Shown: positions 17,948 to 25,463, counted from the first letter of the stretch. The stretch: DNA of 54,272 bases from Alphaproteobacteria bacterium (GCA_012103325.1 WLWY01000021.1:1-54272); one strand, 5' to 3'. Program-made: numbers and translations. Notes: generated from the sequence alone by a model not told the origin.

Positions 17948-18948
17948 ATCGCGAGTTCCTCTTGCCATGCGCCGCTAACGTCGGACAAACGCGCCACGGG
18001 TTCCGCAAGCAACGCACGCGCGACACACCGAACCCGTTCCTTGTCCGCATCGTCGGTCAAATACTCGACCGGCGACTTGCCGTCCACCCGCGCCAGTAGC
18101 AACCCGGGCAGCAGATGCGCGGCGCGCCTTTCCAGCGCGGCGGGGTCTTCCCAATCGACCTTAGCCAGATACGAACCGGACAAGTCACCGAACGCGTGGA
18201 GAAAACCGCGCGCCGACGACGGCGTCCACAGACATTTCAGCAGCAAATGATTGAGACAGAACGCCAGATCGAAGGCCGGATCGCCATACCATGCACACTC
18301 CGCATCCAGGAACATCGGCCCTTCTGGTCCGAGCAGAATATTCTTCGGGCTAACATCGCCATGCACCAAAGCGTGTTTGGTCGTGGCGGTAGTGTCTGCC
18401 AGGTCGCCGAGCACATCGGCTAAGTCCGGATGAGCGCGGCCCGCCGCAATGAGATAAGGCTCCAGGCGGATATCGTAGAAGACGGAATCGTTGGCGAATT
18501 GCTGCGCGACCGCTGCATCGCCAGCCGTCGCCGCGTGAATTCGGCCCAGCCGGTCTCCGACCAACTTCGCCGCCTTCAGATCGACCCGGCCGTCCCGCAA
18601 TTCGTTCTTCCACAAGAGAAAGCGTGCAGGATCGCAATACTCCATCGCGAACAGGCCGGCAGCCGCATCGTGGCCTAATATGCGCGGCGCGCTGGACGGC
18701 ACGACCCGGTTCGCCAGTTCGATCCAGGCAACCTCGGACGCGTTACGCCCGACGGGAACTTGCCAGTCGGCCTCGACCTTCAATTTCGAGAGCGCACGCT
18801 TCACACATATCGTGATGTTGCGAAGGCGCACCCGCCAAATGTCCGACGAGACACCACCGGTCAAAGCCTCGTATTCGGGTATCTCATCCGCATCGGCGAG
18901 CCCCATTTGCCGCAGGGCGTCGGTCAAATCCTGATGGTTTTGCGTCAA
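17944..18948 (-). CDS. Aminoglycoside/choline-kinase-like phosphotransferase
   Basis: The 334-residue kinase-fold protein has LTGGVSSDIWRV as nucleotide loop, CVKRALSKLK with the ATP lysine, the catalytic loop ALVHGDVSPKNILLG and the metal motif FLDAECAWYGDPAFDLAF, all typical of the APH/choline kinase/methylthioribose kinase group. Start is probably TTG 18948, giving a four-base overlap (TTGA) with the TPR gene's stop; ATG 18906 is the alternative. It phosphorylates a small hydroxyl compound. The next gene is enolase-like, so a phosphorylated metabolite handed on between them is possible (inference). Confidence 0.87.
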   Translation of the reverse strand: MTQNHQDLTDALRQMGLADADEIPEYEALTGGVSSDIWRVRLRNITICVKRALSKLKVEADWQVPVGRNASEVAWIELANRVVPSSAPRILGHDAAAGLFAMEYCDPARFLLWKNELRDGRVDLKAAKLVGDRLGRIHAATAGDAAVAQQFANDSVFYDIRLEPYLIAAGRAHPDLADVLGDLADTTATTKHALVHGDVSPKNILLGPEGPMFLDAECAWYGDPAFDLAFCLNHLLLKCLWTPSSARGFLHAFGDLSGSYLAKVDWEDPAALERRAAHLLPGLLLARVDGKSPVEYLTDDADKERVRCVARALLAEPVARLSDVSGAWQEELAI

Positions 18949-19499
18949 ATGTTGCGTTCTTTGAGCTCGCGCGCGAGCTGTTCCGACTTTTTGCGAATAT
19001 GAGGCATGTGAGGATTGACCTCGAGGCCCCGCCGAAACGCCTCAAGCGCCGCTTCGTGCTGGCCAAGCGCATCGAAGATCAAACCCATCCCGACGATCGC
19101 CCCGAAGTGCCTCGGCTCCAGCGCCAAGGTCTTCTTCACGTCGGCGACGGACGCGTCATAATTTTCCATCAGATAGAACAGCGTGGCCCGCTTGTTCCAG
19201 GCTTCCGCCATATTGGGCGCAAGCTCGATCAAAGCGTTGAAGCTTTCCATCGCCAGCTCGAAATCGCGCGCGCCGAGCGCAAACGTCCCCTGCTTCATCA
19301 GCGCGTTCAAATCTTCCTTTTCGGAATACATCCAGAGGTCCCAGATGCGTTCCTGAATCCGGGCCGCTTCGTGCGGGTCGGCCGTTTTCTGCAGGCGCGC
19401 GAACAGCGGATCGAGACGCGGATCGTCCTGCCCCGCGATCGCAAGGCTGCCGCCCAGAGGCGCGAACAAAAATACGATGAGCATTAAAACGTACCGCAT
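18945..19499 (-). CDS. Exported tetratricopeptide-repeat protein
   Basis: The 184-residue protein starts at ATG 19499 with a Sec signal peptide (MRYVLMLIVFLFAPLGGSLAIA, cleavage before GQDD). It then has about three TPR units (ALMKQGTFALGARDFELAME, AEAWNKRATLFYLMENYDAS, GAIVGMGLIFDALGQHEAAL). TPR domains mediate protein-protein contact, here in the periplasm. It is the first gene of a four-gene reverse operon whose members overlap by four bases each. Similar small TPR proteins are common in Alphaproteobacteria without known function. Confidence 0.85.
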   Translation of the reverse strand: MRYVLMLIVFLFAPLGGSLAIAGQDDPRLDPLFARLQKTADPHEAARIQERIWDLWMYSEKEDLNALMKQGTFALGARDFELAMESFNALIELAPNMAEAWNKRATLFYLMENYDASVADVKKTLALEPRHFGAIVGMGLIFDALGQHEAALEAFRRGLEVNPHMPHIRKKSEQLARELKERNI

Positions 19500-19600
19500 G
19501 GTCGAATTATGAGCCCCTGAACGCGCATCGGCAAGGCCGGCGCGGCGACATCCCGACGTCGTGATAGCGCCACGCAACGGGCGCGCGATAGAATAAGGTT

Positions 19601-20536
19601 ATGTCAGATTCAGACGACTCATCAGCCAGCCGCATTGCAGCACGCAATCGGTTTCTTGCCGCTTGCAGTCTCGCTGGAGCGGCAACGACGGCCCATCAAA
19701 GCGTCCGAGGGGCAACAAGCGCGGAGGACCCATGCTGGATCGATATCGCGCGGCTTGGGTCGCCGGACGCGCCGAACGTCCTGATCCTCTGCTGCGGCAT
19801 GAACGGCATTGAAGGCTATTGCGGCTCGACGATTCTCACCGAATGGCTGTCTCAAGGCATGCAGCGTCAGGTACCGCGCGATGTCGGCCTTGTCATGATA
19901 CACACGATACTGCCCGCCGCGCTGACGATCGGCGGCGTCGCCGCGCCGGAAAAAACGCCGATCCGCAGTTGGAGTGATAACGTCCTGTCCGCCGCCGCGC
20001 GGCGTTTCGCGTCCTATGCGGCGCGAACCGGATTGAAAACGCCGAACGCCATCGCCGACGACGACGTATCCGAGACTGAAACCGCCTGGATGAGGGAGGC
20101 GAGCGATACCGTCGCCACTGAGGTCGTGGAACACGCCAGTCGCGTTTCAATCATCGAATTTCACACGGGCCTGCGGCCCGAGGGCGAGGTCGCCCTGTCC
20201 TCCTGTCATCCCGCCGGAACGGAAGCAGACCTGCGGATCAGATCCTGGTTCGGCGACGAGACAGGCACGCAAAACGACGGCCCGGCGATCCTCGATATTT
20301 TCGCCCTTGGCCTGGGAGAACGGTTTGCCGACCTGGCCCTGACGGCCGCACATGTCGAGTTCGGAACTTATACGATGCGGCGGATTCTAGATCTGGACGC
20401 CCGCGGCAGCGCGGCCGAGCGGCGGGCGGATATGCGGGGGCTGTTTTCACCTGACTCCGAGCCGTGGCGAAAAAATGTTAGCGCCGAGGGCACGCGTATT
20501 ATCGGAATGGCCTTGGAGAACCTCGCGGCTTCGTGA
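19601..20536 (+). CDS. DUF2817-like protein, zinc-peptidase fold with degenerate active site
   Basis: The 311-residue protein resembles DUF2817, a relative of M14 zinc carboxypeptidases. The family's GTHGVEGxxGS zinc motif appears as CCGMNGIEGYCGS, with Asn for the zinc histidine. The usual NPYGF...RVNEDNVDLNRN block that should follow is absent (the strand reads LVMIHTILPAALTIGG). The later IIEFHTGLRPEGEV motif is retained. It is shorter than the ~370 residues expected. It may be catalytically dead or use a changed site. It is a single gene divergent from the TPR operon. Confidence 0.75.
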   Translation: MSDSDDSSASRIAARNRFLAACSLAGAATTAHQSVRGATSAEDPCWIDIARLGSPDAPNVLILCCGMNGIEGYCGSTILTEWLSQGMQRQVPRDVGLVMIHTILPAALTIGGVAAPEKTPIRSWSDNVLSAAARRFASYAARTGLKTPNAIADDDVSETETAWMREASDTVATEVVEHASRVSIIEFHTGLRPEGEVALSSCHPAGTEADLRIRSWFGDETGTQNDGPAILDIFALGLGERFADLALTAAHVEFGTYTMRRILDLDARGSAAERRADMRGLFSPDSEPWRKNVSAEGTRIIGMALENLAAS

Positions 20537-20608
20537 CCGGTGCTTGCCGTCCTGCCGCCAGGCCGGTAAATAGGCCCCAAGGCTATACAGCTAGTGGGCA
20601 TACTCTAC

Positions 20609-22498
20609 ATGAGCAGAAAAGACCGCAGGCGTCAGGAAAAACGGGCGCGTCAGGCCGCTAAAAATCCACGCTCGGTTAGCATTCCCGACGCGCTGGGACT
20701 GGCAAGCCAGCTCTATCAAAAAGGCGAACTCGCGCAAGCTGCCGAGATCTGCCAAAGCGTCGTCCGCGCGGCACCCGGCCTGTACGACGCACAACAGTTT
20801 CTTGGGGTTCTGAGCGCCGAGCTCGGCCGTACAGATGCCGCCGTCGACGCATTCCGCGCCGCCGCCGCTGCAAAACCGGACGATGCGGGGGCGCACTTTA
20901 ATCTGGCGAACGCGTTTGGTGAGGCGGGACAGCCTCAGGAAGCGGAAACATCCTACATCCGTGCCGCGGAAATCGCCCCAAACGACGCCGATATACACGT
21001 CAACCTTGGTGCAGTGCGTCGGGACTTGGGGCGCCTCGACGAGGCGATCGAGAGTTTCCGGAGAGCGGTAACCCTGAACCCAAAGCTGGCATGGGCGCAC
21101 AGCAACCTCGGAAATGCCTATGAGGAGAGTGATGCGCTGGATGAGGCCATCGAAAGTTTCAACACGGCCATCGAGCTGGCCCCCGGCGTTTCGGAAATCC
21201 ACGTGAACCTGGCCTGCGCTCTACAAAAGCAGGAACGGTTCGACGATGCCGCTACAGCGTGCGAAAGGGCGATCGAACTGGCAGCGGAGAATGCGCAAGC
21301 GCATAACCGGCTCGGAAAAGTTCGTGAAGCGCAGAGCAAGCCCGAGGAAGCAGTTACCGCGTTCCGGCGTGCAGTCGAGATTTCGCCGAACGACGTGGCC
21401 ATGATTACGGACCTCGGCGTCGAGCTACGCGCGAATGGCGACGTTTCCGGAGCCATCTCATATTACGAGAAAGCGCTGTCCCTGGATCCGGTCAACGCGC
21501 GTGCCTATTACAGCCTCGGCAACGCGCTCAGCGAATACGGCAAGATTGCCGAGGCCGAGGACACCTACCGAAACGCCATCACGCATCAGCCCGACAACGC
21601 CGCCGTGCACAACAATCTGGGTTATGTGCTCATCGAACTGGGGAAAATCGAGGAGGCCGCCGCCGCCTTTCGGCGTGCCGTCGAAATCGATCCGCAGCAT
21701 GCTTCGGCGCATTTCAATCTGCACGCCGCAGTCTACCGCGACGACGATCTGGACCCCGCCATTGCCGCGCTGAAGGCGGCGGTCGATTCCGATCCGGAGA
21801 ACGGGAAATCTCACTTCTTCCTCGCCATGTGCCAGGAGCAGCAGGGCGACGATCAGGCAGCCATTGCGAGCTTCGACAAGGTGCCGCTCGACACCAATGG
21901 GTACAATTACTGGCTCGACAGCTGGGACTATGCCTTTCGCAACCTCAAGCCGCCGACGCGGGTCTTCGGTACCGGCCCGGAAACCCATGCCCATGCCCAG
22001 GACTCCGCGACAATCGACGGGCTGACTCTAGAATTCGGCGTGCGGTTCGGCACCTCGATCCGGCAAATTGCGGCGCGAACGAAAGACACGGTCCACGGTT
22101 TCGACAGTTTTCAGGGACTACCGGAAGCTTGGCACGAAAATCCCCTCGGCGATTATACGACCCATGGCGAACTGCCGGCGGTACCGGACAATGTTCAGCT
22201 CCATGTCGGCCTGTTCGACGAAACGATCCCGCCCTTCATCGCTGCCCATGACGGCCCGATCCGTTTCATGAATGTCGACTGCGACATCTACAGCTCGACG
22301 AAGACGATCCTCGACCTGCTGCATGACCGGATCGTGCCTGGCACCGTCATCGCGTTCGACGAATATTTCTGCAATCCCTACTGGCGCGAGGACGAGTACA
22401 AGGCGTTCCAGGAAGCGGTGACCCAGTATGGCTGGCAGTACGAGTATTTGTCGTTCTGCCCATTCGCACGGCAGGCAGTTGTGCGGATGCTGCCATAA
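20609..22498 (+). CDS. TPR-repeat / class I SAM methyltransferase fusion
   Basis: The 629-residue protein starts at ATG 20609 (an in-frame GTG at 20594 is possible). After a basic N-terminus come about eleven TPR units (residues ~35-430) with regular FRRAVxxxP and NLGxxLxxxGxxxEA signatures. The C-terminal domain (~450-629) resembles TylF/macrocin-O-methyltransferase-type enzymes: LEFGVRFGTSIRQIA is motif I, VHGFDSFQGLPEAW follows, and FMNVDCDIYSSTKTILD and VIAFDEYF carry the metal/acid positions. It probably methylates a glycan, lipid or secondary metabolite held by or recruited through the TPR superhelix. The last 27 bases recur at 23703-23729. Confidence 0.85.
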   Translation: MSRKDRRRQEKRARQAAKNPRSVSIPDALGLASQLYQKGELAQAAEICQSVVRAAPGLYDAQQFLGVLSAELGRTDAAVDAFRAAAAAKPDDAGAHFNLANAFGEAGQPQEAETSYIRAAEIAPNDADIHVNLGAVRRDLGRLDEAIESFRRAVTLNPKLAWAHSNLGNAYEESDALDEAIESFNTAIELAPGVSEIHVNLACALQKQERFDDAATACERAIELAAENAQAHNRLGKVREAQSKPEEAVTAFRRAVEISPNDVAMITDLGVELRANGDVSGAISYYEKALSLDPVNARAYYSLGNALSEYGKIAEAEDTYRNAITHQPDNAAVHNNLGYVLIELGKIEEAAAAFRRAVEIDPQHASAHFNLHAAVYRDDDLDPAIAALKAAVDSDPENGKSHFFLAMCQEQQGDDQAAIASFDKVPLDTNGYNYWLDSWDYAFRNLKPPTRVFGTGPETHAHAQDSATIDGLTLEFGVRFGTSIRQIAARTKDTVHGFDSFQGLPEAWHENPLGDYTTHGELPAVPDNVQLHVGLFDETIPPFIAAHDGPIRFMNVDCDIYSSTKTILDLLHDRIVPGTVIAFDEYFCNPYWREDEYKAFQEAVTQYGWQYEYLSFCPFARQAVVRMLP

Positions 22499-22548
22499 TT
22501 CAGCTCAGCTCACATCGTTCGATATCGCTGCCTTAGAATTTATTCCTT

Positions 22549-22785
22549 TTAAGAGAAAACCTCGTGAATCTGCTTCCCCTGCGCTTCTTCAACCGCAGGC
22601 CACTTTGCGAAAGCAAACCACCAAACCACGGCTATGTTTAGAACGGGCACGAACAACAAGAGGCTCCACCAACCCGACCGGCCAGCCTTGCGAAAAACCC
22701 GCGCCGACATCCATAAAATTAAGATGGCAGAGGGCACGACGAAGGCGAGGCCAGCGTAAAGCGCTTGTTCTGACTCGGCATCCAT
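22549..22785 (-). CDS. Small membrane protein, DUF805-like
   Basis: The 78-residue protein has two hydrophobic helices (about residues 9-29 and 40-61) around a basic loop RKAGRSGWW, then FAFAKWPAVEEAQG. The same KWPA[VI]E segment after a hydrophobic stretch occurs in the larger protein just upstream (LAFGKWPAIEG), so the two are related in sequence. The stretch is clearly less GC-rich than its surroundings. Function unknown. Confidence 0.65.
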   Translation of the reverse strand: MDAESEQALYAGLAFVVPSAILILWMSARVFRKAGRSGWWSLLLFVPVLNIAVVWWFAFAKWPAVEEAQGKQIHEVFS

Positions 22786-22816
22786 TTCGATACTCTCCTT
22801 CTTCGCTTGTGTCGCG

Positions 22817-23530
22817 TTACGGTGCTGGAATTCGACAAAGATAGGTTACGTTCACCCGCTTTGATTTGAGCCAATACCACGTATACAGCAGGGAAAAAAC
22901 GGGACTGAAAAAGAGTGTTACGGTACCGCTGAGCGTAAGACTGCCAAACTTAAAAATAATCCCAAAATAGATAAGCCAGTAAAGCCAGGCCAACGCGATC
23001 ATCAGTTTCGGTACAAAACCGTACTTCATCGGCAAAAATATCAGGAACGTGCTGCTCCAAGCCATCAAGAATAACGTCAGGATGGTCACGCCGTCTGACG
23101 TTAATCCGTATTCCTGCTGAAAAATTTCATTGTAGAAAGGATTAAAGAAATTAACGGCATATGAAACGAGGCCGGTAGCGCTCAAAGCGAAAAAGGCAAG
23201 AACCCAGCCGTCCAATCCATAGTACCGATTCCGAGCCGCTTCCTCGCGTGAAACGGAGAGCCATGACGTTCTTGAAAACGCACGCCACGATGTCTCCTCA
23301 GCCGGTCCCTCAATAGCGGGCCACTTTCCGAATGCCAGGACCCCAACGAGAATCGGAATCGCCACATAACCGACAAAGGGAATAACGACCATAAGTGACA
23401 AGGTCGGCTTGAAACCTGCGCGCGATAAGCTCCGCCAAAGCGGATATAAAAAGAGGACACCGAAAAAAACCGACGTAACGAGGCCCGACAGCAATAAGCC
23501 AAAGAGATCTTCACCCGCCAACTCACTCAT
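22817..23530 (-). CDS. Multi-spanning membrane protein of unknown function
   Basis: The 237-residue protein has about six hydrophobic segments (residues ~9-31, 43-67, 107-126, 145-165, 171-190, 197-220). Its N-terminal third (RSLSRAGFKPTLSLMVVIPFVGY ... LAFGKWPAIEG) resembles the small downstream protein, suggesting one domain has been duplicated or split. Codon use is AT-richer than in neighbouring operons. With the 78-residue gene (31 bases apart) it forms a two-gene unit lying between two copies of a methyltransferase 3' end. No family recognised. Confidence 0.7.
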   Translation of the reverse strand: MSELAGEDLFGLLLSGLVTSVFFGVLFLYPLWRSLSRAGFKPTLSLMVVIPFVGYVAIPILVGVLAFGKWPAIEGPAEETSWRAFSRTSWLSVSREEAARNRYYGLDGWVLAFFALSATGLVSYAVNFFNPFYNEIFQQEYGLTSDGVTILTLFLMAWSSTFLIFLPMKYGFVPKLMIALAWLYWLIYFGIIFKFGSLTLSGTVTLFFSPVFSLLYTWYWLKSKRVNVTYLCRIPAP

Positions 23531-23669
23531 GCCGACGTATCCCTAAATCGCGATTTCGTTTGCGCGGCCATAGTGGAAGTACAACACACACAACCATCGA
23601 ACCTCCCGCATTTCCCCAGCGACCCCATTATATATGGTTGATTAACGCATGGCCTTAATTCTGTAAAGG

Positions 23670-23729
23670 TTGTCTTTTCGTTCAGGCGTTGAGGTCGCGC
23701 GACAGGCGGTTGTACGGATGCTGCCATAA
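23670..23729 (+). pseudogene. Remnant of the 3' end of a methyltransferase gene
   Basis: In frame, these 60 bases encode LSFRSGVEVARQAVVRMLP and a stop. The last ten codons (RQAVVRMLP-stop) match the end of the TPR-methyltransferase at 22469-22498. The last 27 bases differ at only two positions, both third codon positions (GCA/GCG and GTG/GTA). A stop lies just upstream at 23664-23666 and no larger frame exists. This is therefore a relic of a second related gene whose body has been lost or replaced by the two membrane genes. Confidence 0.65.
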
Positions 23730-23797
23730 CGGTTTATCGTAAACAGCCCTGCAGCCAAATTCGGGTGAGCCCATAGCTGTACAGGTGGAAGTCATTT

Positions 23798-23815
23798 GAC
23801 CGATCGTTCCAAAAT
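23798..23815. promoter_or_regulatory. Operator-like site 1 upstream of tetR
   Basis: GACCGATCGTTCCAAAAT lies 32 bases before the tetR start. Read on the other strand it is ATTTTGGAACGATCGGTC, which matches the site at 24442-24459 at 16 of 18 positions. Both centre on a near-palindrome GAACGATCGTTC, the expected form of a TetR-family operator. Confidence 0.6.
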
Positions 23816-23847
23816 TACCACAATGATGCGATCTTTGAGGAAACCGC

Positions 23848-24429
23848 ATGCCGTGGGAAAAGAAATACGACGAAAATGAGGTGCTCGAACGGGCGATGAA
23901 CGCGTTCTGGGCGCGTGGCTATGAAGCCACATCGATGAGCGACCTGGTCGAAGCGACCGGCATCAACCGGGGCAGCATTTATGCCGCCTACACAAACAAA
24001 CATGCGCTTTTCATGCAGGCGTTACGCCATTTCGACAAGGTTCACCGGGTCAGTTTTTTCGACGAGATCGCCCAACGGCATACGCCGAAGGATGCGATCG
24101 TTGCCGCGTTCGAGGGCGCGGCGAGAAATACCGGTCAGGGCGACACCCCGGCGGGTTGTCTGCTGGTGAACAGCGTGCTCGAACTCTCGCCGCACGACGC
24201 TGAGGTGCGCGACCTCATCGATGACAGCCTGCGGGAAGTCGAAGGGTTCTTCTTTTCGATGATCGAAGCGGCCAAGCGGGAGGGCACAGTCGAAAAATCA
24301 CTTGCATCCCGAACGACGGCGCAAGCCCTTCTCGGGTTGTTTCTAGGATTGCGCGTGCTGACGCGTTCGAAACCGCGGCGGCCCGTCATTGACGCCATCA
24401 CATCTCAGGCCAGGATGATGCTGGGATAA
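23848..24429 (+). CDS. TetR-family transcriptional regulator
   Basis: The 193-residue regulator has an N-terminal helix-turn-helix of TetR type (ERAMNAFWARGYEATSMSDLVEATGINRGSIYAAYTNKHALF, residues ~13-54). A helical ligand domain follows with a single cysteine in GDTPAGCLLVNSVLEL, a segment common in the AcuR/NemR-like branch. It stands 52 bases before the AhpD-like gene, and matching operator-like sites lie on both sides of it, so autoregulation and control of the redox genes are likely. The effector may be an electrophile or oxidant sensed through the cysteine (inference). Confidence 0.9.
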   Translation: MPWEKKYDENEVLERAMNAFWARGYEATSMSDLVEATGINRGSIYAAYTNKHALFMQALRHFDKVHRVSFFDEIAQRHTPKDAIVAAFEGAARNTGQGDTPAGCLLVNSVLELSPHDAEVRDLIDDSLREVEGFFFSMIEAAKREGTVEKSLASRTTAQALLGLFLGLRVLTRSKPRRPVIDAITSQARMMLG

Positions 24430-24441
24430 AAAAATTTGGCC

Positions 24442-24459
24442 ATTTTGGAACAATCGTTC
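24442..24459. promoter_or_regulatory. Operator-like site 2 upstream of the AhpD-like gene
   Basis: ATTTTGGAACAATCGTTC lies 22 bases before the ATG at 24482. It is the near-identical inverted counterpart of 23798-23815 and is embedded in the longer imperfect palindrome TTGGAACAATCGTTCAA. Position and identity suggest that TetR represses the AhpD-like gene from here. Confidence 0.6.
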
Positions 24460-24481
24460 AACACAACAGTGGAGACGAACA

Positions 24482-25048
24482 ATGGCATCACGAGTAGTGC
24501 CGGTATCGGAGGGGGCCTCCCCCGTTGCAGGGGTCAACGAAAGATTGCAGCAAGCGCGCGAGGGATGGTGGCAAGACACCCAGATGTTCGGTGTCATCGG
24601 CCGGGTTCCCAGCCTTCTGAACAGCATCGTTCCGGTGTTCGAGAGCTTTTTCGGTGGCGGCCGCATCGAAGCGCATATATTTGAGATGATGCGCCTCAAG
24701 ACCGGCCAAATTAACGACTGCGCGTATTGAAACACCGTTCGTACGGACGCCGTGAGCGCCCAAGTAAAACAGAAGGAAGACGCTGTTCTTGGCGGCGGCG
24801 CATCATCCCTGACGACGCGCGAGGCCATGGCAGTGGAGCTTGCCGAGCGCATTGCCGGCGATCCCCATAGTGTGACGGGCGATTTCTGGGAAACGCTTAA
24901 AGGTGAATTTACCGACGACGAGTTGGTCGAGCTGACATTCGCCTGCAGCATTTTCAACTGGGGAAACAAGTTCAACATCACGATGCAGCTCGATACCGAT
25001 GGCACAACCTATCCCAGCAGTATGGAATATCGCGAAGTCGCAAAGTAA
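24482..25048 (+). CDS. AhpD/carboxymuconolactone-decarboxylase-like protein, probable selenoprotein (Sec at codon 83)
   Basis: From ATG 24482 (GGAGA upstream) the frame encodes a CMD-domain protein and reaches TGA at 24728-24730, exactly where the second cysteine of the redox motif belongs (NDC80-A-Y-TGA83-NTVR). The frame then stays open for 105 codons and encodes the normal second half of the fold (AMAVELAERIAGDPHSVTGD, FTDDELVELTFACSIFNWGN). Read with selenocysteine the protein is 188 residues with a CxxU site. A SECIS-like hairpin follows the TGA. AhpD-like selenoproteins are known in bacteria; the family acts in peroxide or alkylhydroperoxide reduction. A thioredoxin-like partner gene lies downstream. 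The alternative is a nonsense mutation of TGC/TGT. Confidence 0.78.
24745..24761 (+). promoter_or_regulatory. SECIS-like hairpin downstream of the in-frame TGA
   Basis: The RNA GGACGC-CGUGA-GCGCCC can fold into a six-position stem (five Watson-Crick pairs and one A.C mismatch) with a five-base apical loop CGUGA. The loop starts 21 bases after the TGA and has G as its second base. Bacterial SECIS elements recognised by SelB usually place a small loop with an early G about 16-37 bases after the UGA, so this fits. It was folded by eye only. Confidence 0.5.
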
Positions 25049-25083
25049 CCAGTACGACTTTGTTGCAATCAGTGTTTCGAAAA

Positions 25084-25111
25084 GGCCCCTGGCGCGCAAT
25101 CGCCGGGGGCC
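25084..25111 (+). promoter_or_regulatory. Strong hairpin between the AhpD-like and thioredoxin-like genes
   Basis: GGCCCCTGGCG, a six-base loop, and CGCCGGGGGCC form an 11-pair stem with one U.G pair, ending 22 bases before the thioredoxin-like start. There is no U-run after it, so it is not a typical terminator. It could be an RNA-stability or attenuation element tuning the second gene. Confidence 0.4.
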
Positions 25112-25133
25112 GATTCCCGGGGAAGATAATGCC

Positions 25134-25463
25134 ATGAGCGGATTTGAAATTGTAACCGATACAGAGGCTTTCGATGAAATCGTCGGCGGCGAAGACCCGG
25201 TGGTCGCCAAGTTCCAAACCAAATCCTGCGTCATTTGCCGGCGGCTCGAACCGGGATTGAAACAGCTGGCGGACCGGTCATCGGGGAAACTTCGCATCGT
25301 GGATGTCGATGCGGAAGAAAACGCCAAACTGGCCGAGCGATACAATATTCGCAGTGTGCCCACCCTGATCCTGTTTAAGGGCGGCGATGAGCGCACGCGT
25401 TGTCAGGGCTTTCAGTCAACCAGCACGCTACGCGAATGGGCCGCGCCGCACCTTGACGCCTAA
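25134..25463 (+). CDS. Thioredoxin-like protein with CVIC active site
   Basis: The 109-residue protein has a compact thioredoxin fold: VVAKFQTKSCVICRRLEPGL gives the CxxC motif (C32, C35), LRIVDVDAEENAKLAERYNI the second strand and helix, and VPTLILFKGG the conserved cis-proline loop. ATG 25134 follows GGGGAAG. There is no signal peptide, so it is cytoplasmic. It lacks the Trp-Cys-Gly-Pro-Cys sequence of general thioredoxins and looks like a dedicated partner. In E. coli-type logic a thioredoxin-like protein would re-reduce the AhpD-like selenoprotein encoded just upstream (inference). Confidence 0.88.
   Translation: MSGFEIVTDTEAFDEIVGGEDPVVAKFQTKSCVICRRLEPGLKQLADRSSGKLRIVDVDAEENAKLAERYNIRSVPTLILFKGGDERTRCQGFQSTSTLREWAAPHLDA

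Noticed and set aside
22472..23729. Direct repeats flanking the membrane genes as attachment sites of an integrated element
   Set aside because: The copies differ only at synonymous codon positions and there is no integrase between them, so paralogue decay explains them better.
24752..25048. A separate gene starting at GTG 24752
   Set aside because: It has no ribosome site and lacks the first half of the CMD domain. It is in frame with 24482-24730 and is better read as the part after a recoded TGA.
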